This document shows, piece by piece, positions 1-9,086 of a stretch of 64,000 nt of DNA. The translations under genes were made by a program, and so were the position numbers. The DNA lies in contig JAQYET010000034.1 in NCBI GenBank assembly GCA_028723525.1, positions 124,001 through 188,000 on the forward strand, read 5' to 3'. The notes below the pieces were generated by a model. The model was not told the DNA's origin. It was given only the letters and a program-made list of their open reading frames with translations, and made no database searches. Numbering within the stretch: the first letter of the stretch is position 1; every line of letters begins with the position of its first letter. The stretch comes from Prevotellaceae bacterium (GTDB taxonomy: Bacteria; Bacteroidota; Bacteroidia; Bacteroidales; Bacteroidaceae).

Positions 1-11
1 GTTTACCGGTG

Positions 12-43
12 CAAAGATAGTGGGAATTATCGGATGCCGCAAG
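12..43 (-). promoter_or_regulatory. Possible promoter firing out of the left edge
   Basis: On the minus strand there is a TATCTTTG (-7 type, TAnnTTTG) at 12-19 and a CTTG at 40-43, with a 20-bp spacer. This is one mismatch from the Bacteroidetes consensus TTTG-N19/20-TAnnTTTG. It would drive a minus-strand gene lying left of the window. The rest of 44-174 holds no gene that I can support. Confidence 0.35.
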
Positions 44-174
44 AACGCACAAAAACGTAAGACGGTTACACGGATGTTAGTATTATTGACAATCAGATAC
101 TTTCTAAAAGTAAGTTTTATGTTGTTTAACAATATCCTGTTCGGGCAGCAAGGCGGGAGATTAGGGTAAAAGTG

Positions 175-209
175 AGCCCCCGGAGGCTGCTGTCCAACCT
201 CCGGGGGCT
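175..209 (-). terminator. Terminator hairpin after the first secreted protein gene
   Basis: A perfect 12-bp GC-rich stem (AGCCCCCGGAGG / CCTCCGGGGGCT) with an 11-nt loop lies 31 bp past the stop codon of the minus-strand gene. Read on the minus strand it is followed by CACTTTTACC, a weak T-tract. It fits an intrinsic terminator. Confidence 0.7.
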
Positions 210-240
210 CGTCATGAGTATTGTGTTATAATTGATGTGA

Positions 241-3200
241 TTACCGGATTACAATCTTACGGTTGTTGATAATGTACATACCGCGTAGCCCCTCAAGATT
301 CGTTGCCTGCTTGCGAACAAGTTTTCCGTCGATGGTGTAGATGTCAACCGGTTTACCGTCAACAGACACCGCGTCGATGCTTGTAGTGCCCAGAACGAAA
401 GTTACGGGGCGCGACTCCTTACCGTTGGAATAGACCGCTGTAACGGCGAAGGTGTGAGAACCGTTTTCGAGGATGCCAATCAGCGCGGTCAACTTGGAGG
501 CATCGACATTGGCATAGAGTTCGCCGTCAACGTAGATGTTGTAACTTACCACCTCGCCGCCTGCACCTGCAGTGTATGTGACATCGTCAACCATGAGTCC
601 GAACACGTTCTCAGACGTGTGACGTATTGCGAAGTAGGTGCTTCCTTCGGGCAGGTCGAAAGAGAACTTGTCCCATTCGTCCTTCGAAATCTGACCGTCG
701 CCCAACTTCGTGAAGGCAGGAATTTCGTCGGCAGTTGCAGACTTGGAAGAGTAAACTTCAAATTTTTCAAATCCCCAGAAGTAGCCATATTTTGTTTGGT
801 CTGTAGTGGAAACCTGCTTGCCATAGAAGTCAATGGTCTGCGCCTTGCCCGGAAGTTTCGGAGAAATGAGCCAGTGGTCTGTCTTAGGAGCTTCGTCGCC
901 GTTGGCAGAACAGAGAGAAATCATATACTGCTTGCCGCTGCGGGGTGTCATATTATCCCAGTTAGGACTGACAGCATCAGGGTTAAACACCTGCCATGCT
1001 TGAACTGCTGCGGTGTTCGGATAAGACAAGCCTTGGAAGAAGAATACACCTATTCCGGTAGAGTCATATACACTCCACTCGTTGATTTTCCCGAAATGAA
1101 CGTCCTTCGTTATTCCACCAATGCTGAATGGAGGGAAGTCTATCTCGTCGTCGAATGTTTCAGTAACCTCAGCAGCGATGTTCTCGGGAGCACTCCATGT
1201 CAGAGTGACACCGCCCTCGCCTTCAGTGGCGTTGAGGTTGGTCGGCGAAGCCACCTTTGACTGCCTGATGTTGATAACGCTCTCTTCGGTGTTGTTTTCC
1301 GGCTTGATGTCGGTAGCCGCTGTCACTACAGCCTTCAGCGTCACATCGCCTTCGTCAAAGATTGTTGTTTCGTACTCGAAGTTGAACGTTTTCTTTTCGA
1401 AAGGCTTCAGCGGTTCGGTAACGGTTTCGCTCTTTATCTTCTTTTCGCCTGCATAGAAGTCAACGGTGTAGTTGTCGCAAGTGTTGGCACCATTGTTTTC
1501 AACGGTTACTTCCACTGCTGCCTTACCGCTTGCCATAACACTTGCCGGGGCATTCATCTTTATGCCGAGGTCGTCGGTGTAGTAATCGCGAATCATGATA
1601 TTGTCGATGATGATGTTGTCGGCATTCGCCGCGAAGTAGCTCACGAAGCGCACCTGTGCATATCTGCTGCCCTTGAAGTCTTTCAGGTCAACCTTGAAAG
1701 TTTGGAATTCGTCAGTCAGTTCTATATCGGAAACCTTAACCTGTTCGCCACCGTCTTTCGAAGCGTAGATTGCGAGATTAGAGTTTGCACTGCCCCTCTT
1801 GGCATCGAATATCAGAGTAGGATTTGTGGGGTCGTTGAGGTTCAGTTTGCCGGAAGATAGGAAACCCTCGTTGGCTTTTGCATCCGGATTTTTCTTGAAA
1901 TCGAGCGAGAAACCGTCGCCGTCGGTAGATTCGGTGGATACGCCAAGTTCTGAAACGATTTCGTCATTGAACCAGAATGTGGTGAACTTCCTGTTCTTCA
2001 TGCCCTCGATGATAGGCAGGTCGTAGGGTTTACCCATTAGTATATAGCAACTTGTGAAGGCGTCGTTGGTACCGGCTTCATTCTGTGTCTGAACAGCGAA
2101 GTATGTGTAATCCTGTTCGCCTTCGTCTGGGTTGATACCCGAATATTCATAATTGTCCTTATTGGTTACGGTGCCTATCTTGTCTTTCAATACGAGATAA
2201 GAGTAGCCGTACATTGTTTCTACAGCCGCAGTATATACGTTGTAATTTATTGTTGTCGGGTCAAGATAACCGTTCTTCACGCCGGTGTTTACGAGATTCC
2301 AAGTAAAGCTTACTTTTCCAAGCAAGTCTTTTCCGCTCATTGTCAATGGAAGAGCCGGCTTGTCGAAACCGATATACACAGCCACGGCGTCGCTCTTTGT
2401 GCTTTCCTTGCCTGCAGCATCGAAAGGAACGGCATAGTAGGTGTGTGTGGCGTGGGTCAGGTTTTCGGTGTCTTCAAAAGTAAGCACCTGTCCCTTTGTA
2501 ACGTCGTTGAAAGTGTTCACGAGTTCGTTGTCACGGAAGAGTTCAATCTTCGAGAGGTTGTTGCCGATGTCTTCGCCCGTTATCGTCTTCGTGGGAGCAG
2601 TCACTTCCACCGAGGCCTTGAGTTGACCCATTGGTGCTGCAGTCACCTTCAACTCGGGTGCGGCAGGAGCATTCGATGTAAGGTTGCCCTCTCTCACGTT
2701 GACGTTCTTTGCATAGAGATAGAAATGGTCGGGTTCGGTCAGCGCATGAATTCCGATATAGTAATAAGCCGTCTCATCAACAAAGAAGCCTTCCTTGCCG
2801 TAAGTGGCGAAGTTGCCTTCAGAGAGCACGGTGGTGGGAACGAGAACCGTTCCTGCGCTTATGGCTTCGGCAGTAGGAGTCTTGTCAGACTTCACCATTT
2901 TTATCTCATACTTCTCCGGATATGAAGTGATACCGGCTTTGAGGTCAACCAAGAAGTCGTAACTCTTTCCTGCCTCAAGTTTTATTCCCGGCGTTATCAG
3001 CCAGTCGTCGCCGGTATTTGTGCTATGATATTTGTATGCCGCACATTTGTCGAACTCCATGTATGTCCAAGTCTTCTCGTCGTTGTTTACGTCGAGCACC
3101 GTAAACTCATTGAACTTCTCCTCTGTCAATATGTCATTAAAATAAGGCAGGGTATCTACCTTGTTTGCCTTTCTGATGTTGTTGCGCCGTGCAGGCGTTG

Positions 3201-3438
3201 AGATGTTGCTGTTCCATATTTTCTCAAGTTCTGTCTTGTCGGTAATACCGGCTTCGATAGCCTTGATTAACACATTTTCTTTTGACAAATTGCTAAAATT
3301 AAGCCTCGATGCAGGAGTTTGGATAGTGTTTCCCGCATTAGGAGTTGCCTTCACAGGAACTCTGTTTTGGGCTTGAGTCGGCAATGACAACAGTCCCGCT
3401 GCTGCAATTACCATTAAAGATTTAAGTTTCTTACTCAT
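241..3438 (-). CDS. Secreted choice-of-anchor J / CARDB multidomain surface protein, copy A
   Basis: A 1065-residue exported protein with a signal peptide (hydrophobic residues 8-19, cleavage near TQA-QN). Approximate domains: a choice-of-anchor J (cleaved-adhesin-like) unit at 95-255 with the DDWLITPGI motif; two Fn3-like units at 260-465; a second J-like unit at 475-625; a CARDB-like domain at 635-730; a third J unit at 745-960 with the DHWLISPKL motif; a last Fn3-like strand set; and a C-terminal tail at 1022-1065 (VDIYTIDGKLVRKQA..., GMYIINNRKIVIR) like type IX secretion sorting domains. Related domains occur in Porphyromonas gingipain and hemagglutinin adhesins. Adhesion or binding on the cell surface is inference; no catalytic motif is visible. 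It has its own promoter and terminator and is the tandem paralogue of the next gene. Confidence 0.8.
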   Translation of the reverse strand: MSKKLKSLMVIAAAGLLSLPTQAQNRVPVKATPNAGNTIQTPASRLNFSNLSKENVLIKAIEAGITDKTELEKIWNSNISTPARRNNIRKANKVDTLPYFNDILTEEKFNEFTVLDVNNDEKTWTYMEFDKCAAYKYHSTNTGDDWLITPGIKLEAGKSYDFLVDLKAGITSYPEKYEIKMVKSDKTPTAEAISAGTVLVPTTVLSEGNFATYGKEGFFVDETAYYYIGIHALTEPDHFYLYAKNVNVREGNLTSNAPAAPELKVTAAPMGQLKASVEVTAPTKTITGEDIGNNLSKIELFRDNELVNTFNDVTKGQVLTFEDTENLTHATHTYYAVPFDAAGKESTKSDAVAVYIGFDKPALPLTMSGKDLLGKVSFTWNLVNTGVKNGYLDPTTINYNVYTAAVETMYGYSYLVLKDKIGTVTNKDNYEYSGINPDEGEQDYTYFAVQTQNEAGTNDAFTSCYILMGKPYDLPIIEGMKNRKFTTFWFNDEIVSELGVSTESTDGDGFSLDFKKNPDAKANEGFLSSGKLNLNDPTNPTLIFDAKRGSANSNLAIYASKDGGEQVKVSDIELTDEFQTFKVDLKDFKGSRYAQVRFVSYFAANADNIIIDNIMIRDYYTDDLGIKMNAPASVMASGKAAVEVTVENNGANTCDNYTVDFYAGEKKIKSETVTEPLKPFEKKTFNFEYETTIFDEGDVTLKAVVTAATDIKPENNTEESVINIRQSKVASPTNLNATEGEGGVTLTWSAPENIAAEVTETFDDEIDFPPFSIGGITKDVHFGKINEWSVYDSTGIGVFFFQGLSYPNTAAVQAWQVFNPDAVSPNWDNMTPRSGKQYMISLCSANGDEAPKTDHWLISPKLPGKAQTIDFYGKQVSTTDQTKYGYFWGFEKFEVYSSKSATADEIPAFTKLGDGQISKDEWDKFSFDLPEGSTYFAIRHTSENVFGLMVDDVTYTAGAGGEVVSYNIYVDGELYANVDASKLTALIGILENGSHTFAVTAVYSNGKESRPVTFVLGTTSIDAVSVDGKPVDIYTIDGKLVRKQATNLEGLRGMYIINNRKIVIR

Positions 3439-3454
3439 AATTGTTCTTTTAAAT

Positions 3455-3498
3455 GATACAAAAAATTAACTAATAATTTAAAGGTTTAAAAATCTGAT
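3455..3498 (-). promoter_or_regulatory. Conserved start-proximal leader segment, copy A
   Basis: The AT-rich segment just upstream of the start codon (core on the minus strand TAAATTATTAGTTAAT, flanked by TTTTTAAACC and TTTTGTATCA) is nearly the same as the segment at 7015-7056 before the paralogue. The remainder of the two leaders has diverged. This suggests a selected 5' UTR element, perhaps for translation in a phylum that makes little use of Shine-Dalgarno pairing. Confidence 0.45.
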
Positions 3499-3604
3499 AA
3501 TATTATCGGCACATCTTCAGAAGTTTCTTTAGACGCTTGATTTCTACTTACTACATAACATCGCGCCTGTCATAAGCTGACGATACAACTTCTTTTAATG
3601 ATTG

Positions 3605-3636
3605 CAAATTTATAGAAAAATGCCATAACTACCAAA
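3605..3636 (-). promoter_or_regulatory. Promoter of secreted protein copy A
   Basis: On the minus strand TTTG (3633-3636), a 20-bp spacer, then TAAATTTG (3605-3612) match the Bacteroidetes sigma consensus exactly. The predicted start near 3598 gives a leader of about 160 nt. This and the leader are the only signals seen in the 372-bp gap 3439-3810. Confidence 0.75.
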
Positions 3637-3810
3637 AAAAACAATAATTGTTTTTTATCCATTCGTAAAAACTGTGGCACACGGAGAGAATGTTTCATAC
3701 AAGAATTTTTATCAAATAAGCAAGAAAGGGCGCATGACTGCTACGACATGCACCCTTGATTGGTTGGTGATACGCCAAGAACTAATTGCTCTCGGATTAT
3801 GAAATATTGA

Positions 3811-6800
3811 TTACTTGATTATAATCTTACGGTTGTTGATGATATACATACCGCGGAGACCCTCAAGACTCGTTGCCTGCTTGCGAACAAGTTTTCCGTC
3901 GATGGTGTAGATGTCAACCGGCTTGCCGTCAACAGACACCGCGTAGATGCTTGTAGTGCCCAGAACAAAAGTTACGGGGCGCGACTCCTTACCGTTGGAA
4001 TAGACCGCTGTAACGGCGAAGGTGTGAGTGCCGTTTTCGAGATTGCCAATCAGCGCGGTCAACTTGGAGACATCGACATTGGCATAGAGTTCGCCGTCAA
4101 CGTAGATGTTATAACTTATGACCTTACCGCCTGTGATGAAAGTTACGTCGTCAATCATCAGTCCGAACACGTTCTCGGAGGTGTGACGTATCGCAAAGAA
4201 CATCGCTCCTTCGGGCAGATTGAAAGAGAACTGCGCCCACTCCGGCTGAGAAATCTCGCCTTCGCCTACCTTATTGAAAGTAGCGATGTCGTTGGAGACG
4301 ATGGAATTGGTGGAGAATATTTCGAACTTCTCTAACCCGTAGTAAGATGCGCCGGCACTTGCATCGGTTGTTGAAATCTGCTTGCCATAGAAGTTAATGG
4401 TCTGCGCCTTGCCTGAGAGCATCGGAGAGATGAGCCAGTGGTCGGCTTGCGGCAGATTATCTTCGTCGGCAGGACAGAAAGAAATCATATACTGCTTGCC
4501 GCTCTTAGGAGTCATTGCTGCCCAGTTGGGACTGATAGCATCGGGATTGAACACCTGCCATGCCTGAACTTCTCCTGCGTTTCTGAACTTCACGTCTTGG
4601 AAGCCATAAACATACATTCCGTTGCCGTCGTAAAGGGTCCAGTCGCCGACATAGCCGGTGTGAACGTCTTTCGTGATGTTGCCGATGCTGAAAGGAGCGA
4701 ACACGGCTTCGTTGTCAAAGTTCTCCGTAACCTCGTGGTCCATGTTTGCGGGGGCGTCCCACGTGAGGACTATCTTGCCATCATCTTCTGTTGCTTTGAG
4801 GTTGGTGGGTCCGGCAACGTCTGTCTGAAGGATTGTGATAATGCTTTCTGCCTTGTTGTTGTCGTCCTTGAGATCAACTTCTGTATTAACGACAGTCTTC
4901 AGCGTAACGTCGCCTTCATCGAAGATGGTCGTTTCATAGTCAAAGGTGAAGTGCTTCTTTTCGAAAGACTTCAGCGGTTCGGTAACGGTTTCGCTCTTTA
5001 TCTTCTTTTCGCCTGCATAGAAGTCAACGGTGTAGTTGTCGCAAGTGTTGGCACCATTGTTTTCAACGGTCACTTCCACTGCTACCTTACCGCTTGCCAT
5101 AACACTTGCCGGAGCAGTCATCGTTATGCCGAGGTCGTCGGTATTGTAATCGCGAATCATGATTTTGTCCATGATAACGTTGTCCGACTCCGCGGCGAAA
5201 TAGCTTACGAAACGCACCTGCGCATATCTGCTGCCCTTGAAGTCTTTCAGGTTGAACATGTATGTGCTGTATTCGTCTTTCAGGTCAACATCCGCAATCT
5301 TAACTAATTGACCACCAACTTTCGAAACATAGATTGCGAGATTGGAGTTCGCGCTGCCCCTCTTGGCATCGAACACCAATATCGGATTTACAGAAGCGTT
5401 GAGATTTAACTTACCGGTGGAGAGGAAGCCCTCACCCTTTGGCACCTCGGGATTGAGGCAGAAATTAAGAGCATATCCGTCACCATCGGTAGCGTCCGGC
5501 GATGCTATCGTCTGCGAAATCTTTCCGTCGTTATACCATGCCGAGTGGAACATCTTATCTGCCATTCCTTCTATGAGGGGCAGTTCGTACGGTTTACCCA
5601 CAAGAACAGAGCAGTTGATGAAATCGCGGTTGGCTCCGGCTTCGTTCCTTGTCTGAAGTCCGAAATATTTGAAGCCCTGCTCGCCGTCATCAGGATCGAT
5701 TACGGAATACTCGTAACTGTCTTTGTTGGTCACGGTTGCAATCTCATGACTCAACACCGGATAGTAAGTTCCCCAGAAAGTCTGGAAAGTCACGGTGTAT
5801 AACTTGTAATCTACTTTCGCCGGGTCGAAATAGCCTTCGGTAACGCCCTTTGTGACGAGGTCCCAGTCAAATACTATTTTGCCCGGCATGTCTGTGGCTG
5901 TCATCAGCATCGGGAGGTCGGGAATAGCCTTACCGATATACAACGATACCGCCTCACTCTTCGTGCCTTCCTTGCCTGCCGCATCGTAAGGAATGGCAAA
6001 ATAGGCGTGTTGTCCATGCGTCATGTTTTCTGTGTCGTCAAAGGTGAGCACCTGCCCTTTTGTCACGCCGGTGAAAGTTTTCACGAGGACATCATCACGA
6101 TATACTTCAATCTTGGAGAGGTTTGTACCAATGTCGTTGCCTTCTACCGATTTCGTGGGGGCTGTAACCTTCACAACTGCTTTTAGTTCGCCCTTCTCGG
6201 CTGCGGTAATATTCAACTCCGGGGCCTCAGGAGACTCTGACGTAATGGTAAATTCCTTGACATTGATGTTCTTTGCAGAAAGATAGAACCGACCGGCATC
6301 AGAAATGGCGTGAATTCCAAAATAGTAATAACCCGTTTCTCCTACCGTGAAACTCTCCTTGCCATAAGTTTGAAAAGCATCGTTTGTAATAACTGTACTC
6401 GGAACCAATTCCGTTCCTGCGTTTATGGTTTCGGCAGTCGGAGTGTCTTCTGCCTTAATCATCTTCATTTCAAATCGCTCCGGGTATGCGTCGAACTCTG
6501 CCTTTAGGTCTGTACCGAACGCATAAGTCTTACCTGCCTCAAGTTTTATTCCGGGGGTTATCAGCCAGTCGTCTGCGGGGTTGTTGGAATTGAACTCATA
6601 TACAGCGCATTTGTCAATAGACGTGTAAGACCATGTACTATTATCATTATTGACGTCAAGCACAGTAAGTTCCTTGAATTTAGAGTCGGTGGCTATGGTG
6701 TTGAAATATGGCAGTTCGTCTGTTTTCCCTGTCTTTCGTATGCCGTTGGGCAGTGCAGTTGTTGTAATATTGCCTTTCAAAAGTCGCCCGAACTCTGATT

Positions 6801-6999
6801 TATCGGCAAGTCCCGCTTCGATAACCTTGATTAGAATGTTCTCCTTGGACAGTTTTTCAAAGCCCATTCGCTCCATAATCTTGATTGGGGTTCTCTCGTT
6901 CAAAGTCGCTTTCACAGCAACTCGGTTTTGAGATTGAGCAGGTAAAGACAATAGTCCGACTACCGCAATAAGCATTAAAGATTTAAGTGTCTTACTCAT
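3811..6999 (-). CDS. Secreted choice-of-anchor J / CARDB multidomain surface protein, copy B
   Basis: A 1062-residue paralogue of the preceding gene with the same domain order: signal peptide (1-24), J-like unit at about 95-255, Fn3-like pair, second J unit, CARDB-like domain at about 630-725, third J unit, Fn3-like strand set and a sorting-type tail ending GMYIINNRKIIIK. Divergence is uneven. The last ~90 codons and the CARDB segment are almost identical in DNA to copy A, while the N-terminal third and the third J unit differ strongly. That pattern points to gene conversion between tandem copies. The function is probably cell-surface binding; no enzyme motif is seen. Confidence 0.8.
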   Translation of the reverse strand: MSKTLKSLMLIAVVGLLSLPAQSQNRVAVKATLNERTPIKIMERMGFEKLSKENILIKVIEAGLADKSEFGRLLKGNITTTALPNGIRKTGKTDELPYFNTIATDSKFKELTVLDVNNDNSTWSYTSIDKCAVYEFNSNNPADDWLITPGIKLEAGKTYAFGTDLKAEFDAYPERFEMKMIKAEDTPTAETINAGTELVPSTVITNDAFQTYGKESFTVGETGYYYFGIHAISDAGRFYLSAKNINVKEFTITSESPEAPELNITAAEKGELKAVVKVTAPTKSVEGNDIGTNLSKIEVYRDDVLVKTFTGVTKGQVLTFDDTENMTHGQHAYFAIPYDAAGKEGTKSEAVSLYIGKAIPDLPMLMTATDMPGKIVFDWDLVTKGVTEGYFDPAKVDYKLYTVTFQTFWGTYYPVLSHEIATVTNKDSYEYSVIDPDDGEQGFKYFGLQTRNEAGANRDFINCSVLVGKPYELPLIEGMADKMFHSAWYNDGKISQTIASPDATDGDGYALNFCLNPEVPKGEGFLSTGKLNLNASVNPILVFDAKRGSANSNLAIYVSKVGGQLVKIADVDLKDEYSTYMFNLKDFKGSRYAQVRFVSYFAAESDNVIMDKIMIRDYNTDDLGITMTAPASVMASGKVAVEVTVENNGANTCDNYTVDFYAGEKKIKSETVTEPLKSFEKKHFTFDYETTIFDEGDVTLKTVVNTEVDLKDDNNKAESIITILQTDVAGPTNLKATEDDGKIVLTWDAPANMDHEVTENFDNEAVFAPFSIGNITKDVHTGYVGDWTLYDGNGMYVYGFQDVKFRNAGEVQAWQVFNPDAISPNWAAMTPKSGKQYMISFCPADEDNLPQADHWLISPMLSGKAQTINFYGKQISTTDASAGASYYGLEKFEIFSTNSIVSNDIATFNKVGEGEISQPEWAQFSFNLPEGAMFFAIRHTSENVFGLMIDDVTFITGGKVISYNIYVDGELYANVDVSKLTALIGNLENGTHTFAVTAVYSNGKESRPVTFVLGTTSIYAVSVDGKPVDIYTIDGKLVRKQATSLEGLRGMYIINNRKIIIK

Positions 7000-7014
7000 A
7001 ATCGTGTTTTTAGT

Positions 7015-7056
7015 GAAACAAAATATTAACTAATAATTTAAGGTTAAAAATCTCAT
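7015..7056 (-). promoter_or_regulatory. Conserved start-proximal leader segment, copy B
   Basis: Counterpart of 3455-3498, with the same TAAATTATTAGTTAAT core directly upstream of the start region. Leader sequence further upstream is not shared. Confidence 0.45.
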
Positions 7057-7161
7057 CGCATTACAGACACATAACAATACATTTTTTTAAAGCATTCCAT
7101 TACTGCATTTAAAACCTACATGTCTTTCATTGGATGTAAATCCAACTTCCTTTAATAATTG

Positions 7162-7193
7162 CAAATCTATATAAAAACGCTATAACCACCAAA
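7162..7193 (-). promoter_or_regulatory. Promoter of secreted protein copy B
   Basis: TTTG (7190-7193), a 20-bp spacer and TAGATTTG (7162-7169) on the minus strand match the Bacteroidetes consensus with the same spacing as copy A. The leader would be about 155 nt. Confidence 0.75.
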
Positions 7194-7302
7194 TTTTTTC
7201 ATAATTATTTTGCGCTTCAAATTTGAAAGTACAAAAGAAGTTCGTACCTTACTTATCATGGCTAACAAACTATGCCACAAAGAGAGTAGTATTTTCAGAA
7301 AC

Positions 7303-7349
7303 AATAAAAAATAAAGGTTTCGCAACCTATCGGAAGCAAAACCTTTATC
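7303..7349 (-). terminator. Intrinsic terminator of tRNA-Val
   Basis: On the minus strand, directly after the tRNA, a stem (ATAAAGGTTT...AAACCTTTAT) is followed by TTTTTTATTG. It is a classical stem plus T-tract. Confidence 0.8.
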
Positions 7350-7353
7350 CTTG

Positions 7354-7428
7354 TGGGCGTTGACGGATTCGAACCGCCGACCCTCTGCTTGTAAGGCAGA
7401 TGCTCTAAACCAGCTGAGCTAAACGCCC
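7354..7428 (-). tRNA. tRNA-Val (anticodon TAC)
   Basis: 75 nt and cloverleaf-consistent: acceptor GGGCGTT/AACGCCC, D-arm GCTC/GAGC, anticodon stem TCTGC/GCAGA with loop CTTACAA (anticodon TAC, valine), T-arm GGCGG/CCGTC with loop TTCGAAT, discriminator A. The CCA end is not encoded. Confidence 0.96.
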
Positions 7429-7448
7429 TCTTTTCTCTAAAAGCGATG

Positions 7449-7479
7449 CAAAGGTACATACTTTTTTTAGAACCACAAA
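7449..7479 (-). promoter_or_regulatory. Promoter of tRNA-Val
   Basis: On the minus strand TTTG (7476-7479), a 19-bp spacer and TACCTTTG (7449-7456), ending 21 bp before the tRNA 5' end. Consensus match. Confidence 0.75.
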
Positions 7480-7614
7480 ACTTTTCATCATTTTTTTTGT
7501 TATCAGAAGAAAAATATACCGGTATAAGGGCTTTTATACGTAAATATACAATGGTTTATATAGGAATACATGATGTTGAGACAGAAAGACGAAACGGTTT
7601 GGGAGAATATAAGA

Positions 7615-7650
7615 ATAAGGTGCTTCCTCGCATCCGAAGAAGCACCTTAT
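7615..7650 (-). terminator. Intrinsic terminator of ompA
   Basis: Stem ATAAGGTGCTTC / GAAGCACCTTAT, 43 bp past the porin stop codon, followed on the minus strand by a T-rich run (TCTTATATT). Confidence 0.75.
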
Positions 7651-7693
7651 ATAAGATTTAATCTAATCTATTAAATTCTTTTTGGTCATCGTA

Positions 7694-8902
7694 TTACTTA
7701 ACAACCTGTACAGTAGCACGACGGTCGTAGCTGATTGGAGACAGGATCTTCACGCCACCCTTAGCTTCTTTGCGAATCTTATTCTCCTTAATACCCATCT
7801 TAACGAGCTCGTTAGCTACACGCTCAGCACGCTTCTCAGACAGCCACTGGTTGCGCTTAGGAGTACCTGTTGCGCTATCAGCATAACCTGTAACGAGGAG
7901 GTTGCTGTCAGTGTCCTTAGCATAGTCAGCAAGTGCGCGAACGTTTACGAGGTCTTTCAGTTCAGCGATTTCGGTCTTGTCGATATTGAAGAATACAGAT
8001 ATCGGAGTAGCAACGAAGCGGTCAGCAGCCTTGTTCTCTACGCGGATTGTTTCAGGCTTAATCTTCTTCAGACTGTCGATTTCAGCATCGCGGTCGCGGA
8101 TGATGTTGTTCAAGTCGTTGATACGGCTCTCATAACCTGCGCGGATTGCATCAACATCAGGAATAGCGTTCCAGCCTACCTTACCAACATTGATTGTCAA
8201 ACCAACCTCTGCATAGAGTACGTTGTCGTGAGAATCCCAACCACGGTTTCCTTCATCTACGCTGGTGTAAACACCGTCGAAGTCTGCCTCCCAACGGTTC
8301 CAACCTGCTTCAACATTGATAGCAACGCGCTTTGAAATGTTGAACTGGTTCAAGATACCAACGCCAAGACCCATTGCATAGCGGTTTGTTGTACAGTTGC
8401 GAGCGATACCTGCACCTGCGAATGGAATGAAATTCCATACACGGTTCGGGTTGTAACCCAAGAACATGTTGCTCAGGTTGAACATTACCTGTCCCTGACC
8501 AGTCCAGAACTTGAAGCCTTTGCTTCCAGAAACCATATCCCTAGTATATGTAAACTTACCGTTAGGAATATAATAATTGTTATTGTCATGAAATGTACCT
8601 ACAGTACGTCCCCATACACCTGAAGCCTTGATACGAAGACCGAGACCCGGAGTGAACCATTTACCGATAGCTGCAGAAGCCTCGAAGTTTCCACGGAAGC
8701 CCTTTGCCAAAGACTGACCCATGTTCAAGCCATGCTCCTGACCGGAATAGAATACATCATACTGACCGCCAAGCTGGATGAACCAGTTGTCCCAGAATGA
8801 ATTTGTTGCAACGCTATACTTCAAGTTGTTAGCGTCACTGTCCTGTGCATAACCAGCAACAGAGACTGTGGCAAATGCCAATGCGATTAAATACTTCTTC
8901 AT
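7694..8902 (-). CDS. ompA: OmpA-family outer membrane protein
   Basis: 402 residues. A signal peptide (1-19, GYA-QD) is followed by a beta-barrel rich in alternating aromatic residues up to about residue 230, then a charged helical linker with heptad-like spacing (240-280, YESRINDLNNIIRDRDAEID), then an OmpA C-terminal peptidoglycan-binding domain (290-402). The domain shows VFFNIDKTEI, LLVTGYADS and the NQWLSEKRAERVANEL signature. It ties the outer membrane to the cell wall and is usually a major outer-membrane protein in Bacteroidales. The start is fixed by the signal peptide; the gene stands alone with its own promoter and terminator. Confidence 0.93.
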   Translation of the reverse strand: MKKYLIALAFATVSVAGYAQDSDANNLKYSVATNSFWDNWFIQLGGQYDVFYSGQEHGLNMGQSLAKGFRGNFEASAAIGKWFTPGLGLRIKASGVWGRTVGTFHDNNNYYIPNGKFTYTRDMVSGSKGFKFWTGQGQVMFNLSNMFLGYNPNRVWNFIPFAGAGIARNCTTNRYAMGLGVGILNQFNISKRVAINVEAGWNRWEADFDGVYTSVDEGNRGWDSHDNVLYAEVGLTINVGKVGWNAIPDVDAIRAGYESRINDLNNIIRDRDAEIDSLKKIKPETIRVENKAADRFVATPISVFFNIDKTEIAELKDLVNVRALADYAKDTDSNLLVTGYADSATGTPKRNQWLSEKRAERVANELVKMGIKENKIRKEAKGGVKILSPISYDRRATVQVVK

Positions 8903-8980
8903 AATTAAATTGTTTATTGATAAATGTGTATATAAAGTCTTTTGTTTTGTTTAACGACTTGCATTGTCGGATATTCGCTG

Positions 8981-9010
8981 CAAAGTTAATAATATTTTTT
9001 TAACTGCAAT
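8981..9010 (-). promoter_or_regulatory. Promoter of ompA
   Basis: TAACTTTG on the minus strand at 8981-8988, with an ATTG 18 bp upstream (9007-9010) as an imperfect -33 element. The leader is about 70-75 nt. Confidence 0.55.
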
Positions 9011-9086
9011 ACCTTTTTGGTGTTTTTTTTACTTTTTACCCGTAAAAACGTGATAAATTTGTTAAGGAATGGGCTTTTTTGTTTAA

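Noticed and set aside
7446..7661. A 71-residue plus-strand frame between tRNA-Val and ompA
   Set aside because: It runs through the tRNA promoter on one side and the ompA terminator on the other, and has no recognisable protein features.
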